Shown piece after piece: positions 5,375 through 5,906 of a stretch of DNA of 5,906 nt; position 1 is the first letter of the stretch, and each line of letters opens with the position of its first letter. Source of the DNA: an uncultured Ruminococcus sp. (lineage in GTDB: Bacteria; Bacillota; Clostridia; Oscillospirales; Acutalibacteraceae); NCBI GenBank assembly GCA_902773265.1, contig CACYDZ010000104.1, positions 1 through 5,906 of the forward strand, in the 5' to 3' direction. A program made the position numbers and the translations under genes. The notes beneath the pieces were generated by a model. That model saw only the letters and a list, made by a program, of their open reading frames with translations, made no database searches and was not told the origin of the DNA.

Positions 5375-5398
5375 CAAAATTTGCATAAGCAAATTTTG
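5375..5398. repeat. Perfect 10-bp AT-rich hairpin
   Basis: CAAAATTTGC (5375-5384) and GCAAATTTTG (5389-5398) pair perfectly around the loop ATAA. No T-run follows, so it is not an obvious terminator. It may be the outer end of the hairpin-rich repeat or a separate palindromic element. It lies in the 400-bp stretch between the LCP stop and the lipoprotein start. Confidence 0.6.
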
Positions 5399-5454
5399 GC
5401 AATCATGACTTGTTTATCAGCCAATCAGACAGAAAAATTTCCGACAAATAAATC

Positions 5455-5483
5455 TTGTATTTTCGGAATCAGTGTAGTAGAAT
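5455..5483 (+). promoter_or_regulatory. Predicted promoter of the lipoprotein gene
   Basis: TTGTAT (5455-5460) and TAGAAT (5478-5483) are spaced by 17 bp. The -10 box matches the housekeeping consensus at five of six positions and the -35 box at four. A start near 5490 leaves a leader of about 45 nt before the ATG. It is the only good match in the gap after the repeat. Confidence 0.55.
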
Positions 5484-5534
5484 AGAGTTGCTTTTTTAGA
5501 GAGTTATTTTGTGTGAAAAAAAAGGATGTATGTT

Positions 5535-5906
5535 ATGAAAAAGAAATTATTGGCATTGATTTTACTGCTTGTGGCAACATCGTCATTAGGAGCTTGTCAG
5601 ACAGAAAAGAAAATAGACTTTGTTGATTATGATTTCAGGGAATATACTGAACTTCCTACCCTGAAACCAACGGAAAAAGTCACAGAAAACACCAGTGAAA
5701 AATCTACAGTAAAATCCACTGAAAAGTCCAGTGAAAAATCCACAGCAAATACCACACAGGTGCCTACTCAGAAACCGACAGAAAACACCACCAAGAAAAA
5801 AATAAATCAGGAAACCGTTGTCAATAACAAACCCACAGAAGAACCGACAGAACAACAGACCACCTATTTTACTCCTCAGATAGAACCTAATCCAAACACT
5901 GAACCG
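5535..5906 (+). CDS. Putative lipoprotein with Thr/Ser/Glu/Lys/Pro-rich linker (3' end outside window)
   Basis: The visible 124 residues begin with MKKK and a hydrophobic signal ending in the lipobox LGAC, so Cys21 should be lipidated and the protein held on the outer face of the membrane. The rest is low-complexity: degenerate TEKS/SEKS units (about 53-73), then PT-rich pieces such as QKPTENTT and EEPTEQQTT. It looks like a wall-spanning linker, as found before a folded domain in many clostridial surface lipoproteins. The frame is open to the right edge, so the functional domain, if any, is not visible and no function can be named. The start is supported by AAAAGGA about 8 nt upstream. It is separated from the sortase cassette by the repeat and its own promoter, so it is probably a separate unit. 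Confidence 0.8.
   Translation, partial: MKKKLLALILLLVATSSLGACQTEKKIDFVDYDFREYTELPTLKPTEKVTENTSEKSTVKSTEKSSEKSTANTTQVPTQKPTENTTKKKINQETVVNNKPTEEPTEQQTTYFTPQIEPNPNTEP
5691..5744 (+). repeat. Degenerate repeats encoding Ser/Thr-Glu-Lys-Ser units
   Basis: Units resembling AGTGAAAAATCC recur with small changes inside the lipoprotein linker, giving TSEKS, STEKS and SSEKS. Their irregular register and substitutions suggest an older expansion than the two clean 9-bp repeats in the upstream cassette. Confidence 0.55.

Noticed and set aside
5586..5855. Minus-strand frame rich in Phe, Gly and Cys
   Set aside because: It is the complement of the repetitive Glu/Lys/Thr/Pro codons of the lipoprotein linker, whose lipobox and ribosome binding site support the plus strand.

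Overview
The window looks like chromosomal DNA from an AT-rich Gram-positive bacterium of the class Clostridia, most likely a Ruminococcus or close relative. This is inferred from three things: the pyrH-frr-uppS gene order; a class B sortase beside a substrate with an SPKTG sorting signal; and dispersed hairpin repeats of the CAAGGGGC-aac-GCCCCTTG type, which I associate with gut Firmicutes. No tRNA, rRNA, CRISPR array or transposase was found.

Positions 1-118 hold one copy of a roughly 118-bp hairpin repeat. On the minus strand, 125-2209 is a compact housekeeping operon, pyrH (UMP kinase), frr (ribosome recycling factor) and uppS (undecaprenyl diphosphate synthase). It reads from a near-consensus promoter at 2278-2306. 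The intergenic stretch 2210-2493 carries this promoter, a hairpin at the 5' end of the pyrH leader, a 38-codon open frame of doubtful status, and a second near-consensus promoter pointing the other way.

On the plus strand, 2494-5134 is a three-gene cell-surface cassette. First comes a small secreted glycine/tyrosine-rich protein with a C-terminal SPKTG sorting signal. An intrinsic terminator follows, then a class B sortase, then an overlapping LytR-CpsA-Psr (LCP) family protein with a histidine-rich cytoplasmic N-terminus. The simplest reading is that the sortase anchors the small protein to the wall, while the LCP protein attaches a glycopolymer to the same peptidoglycan. The two ligases would share one mRNA with the substrate, at a lower level because of the terminator. 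That combination is the most interesting content here.

Positions 5227-5344 carry the second copy of the repeat, inverted relative to the first, so each copy lies in the same sense downstream of the operon next to it. Further hairpins follow. After a plausible promoter at 5455-5483, a lipoprotein gene with a Thr/Ser/Glu/Lys/Pro-rich linker starts at 5535 and runs off the right edge.
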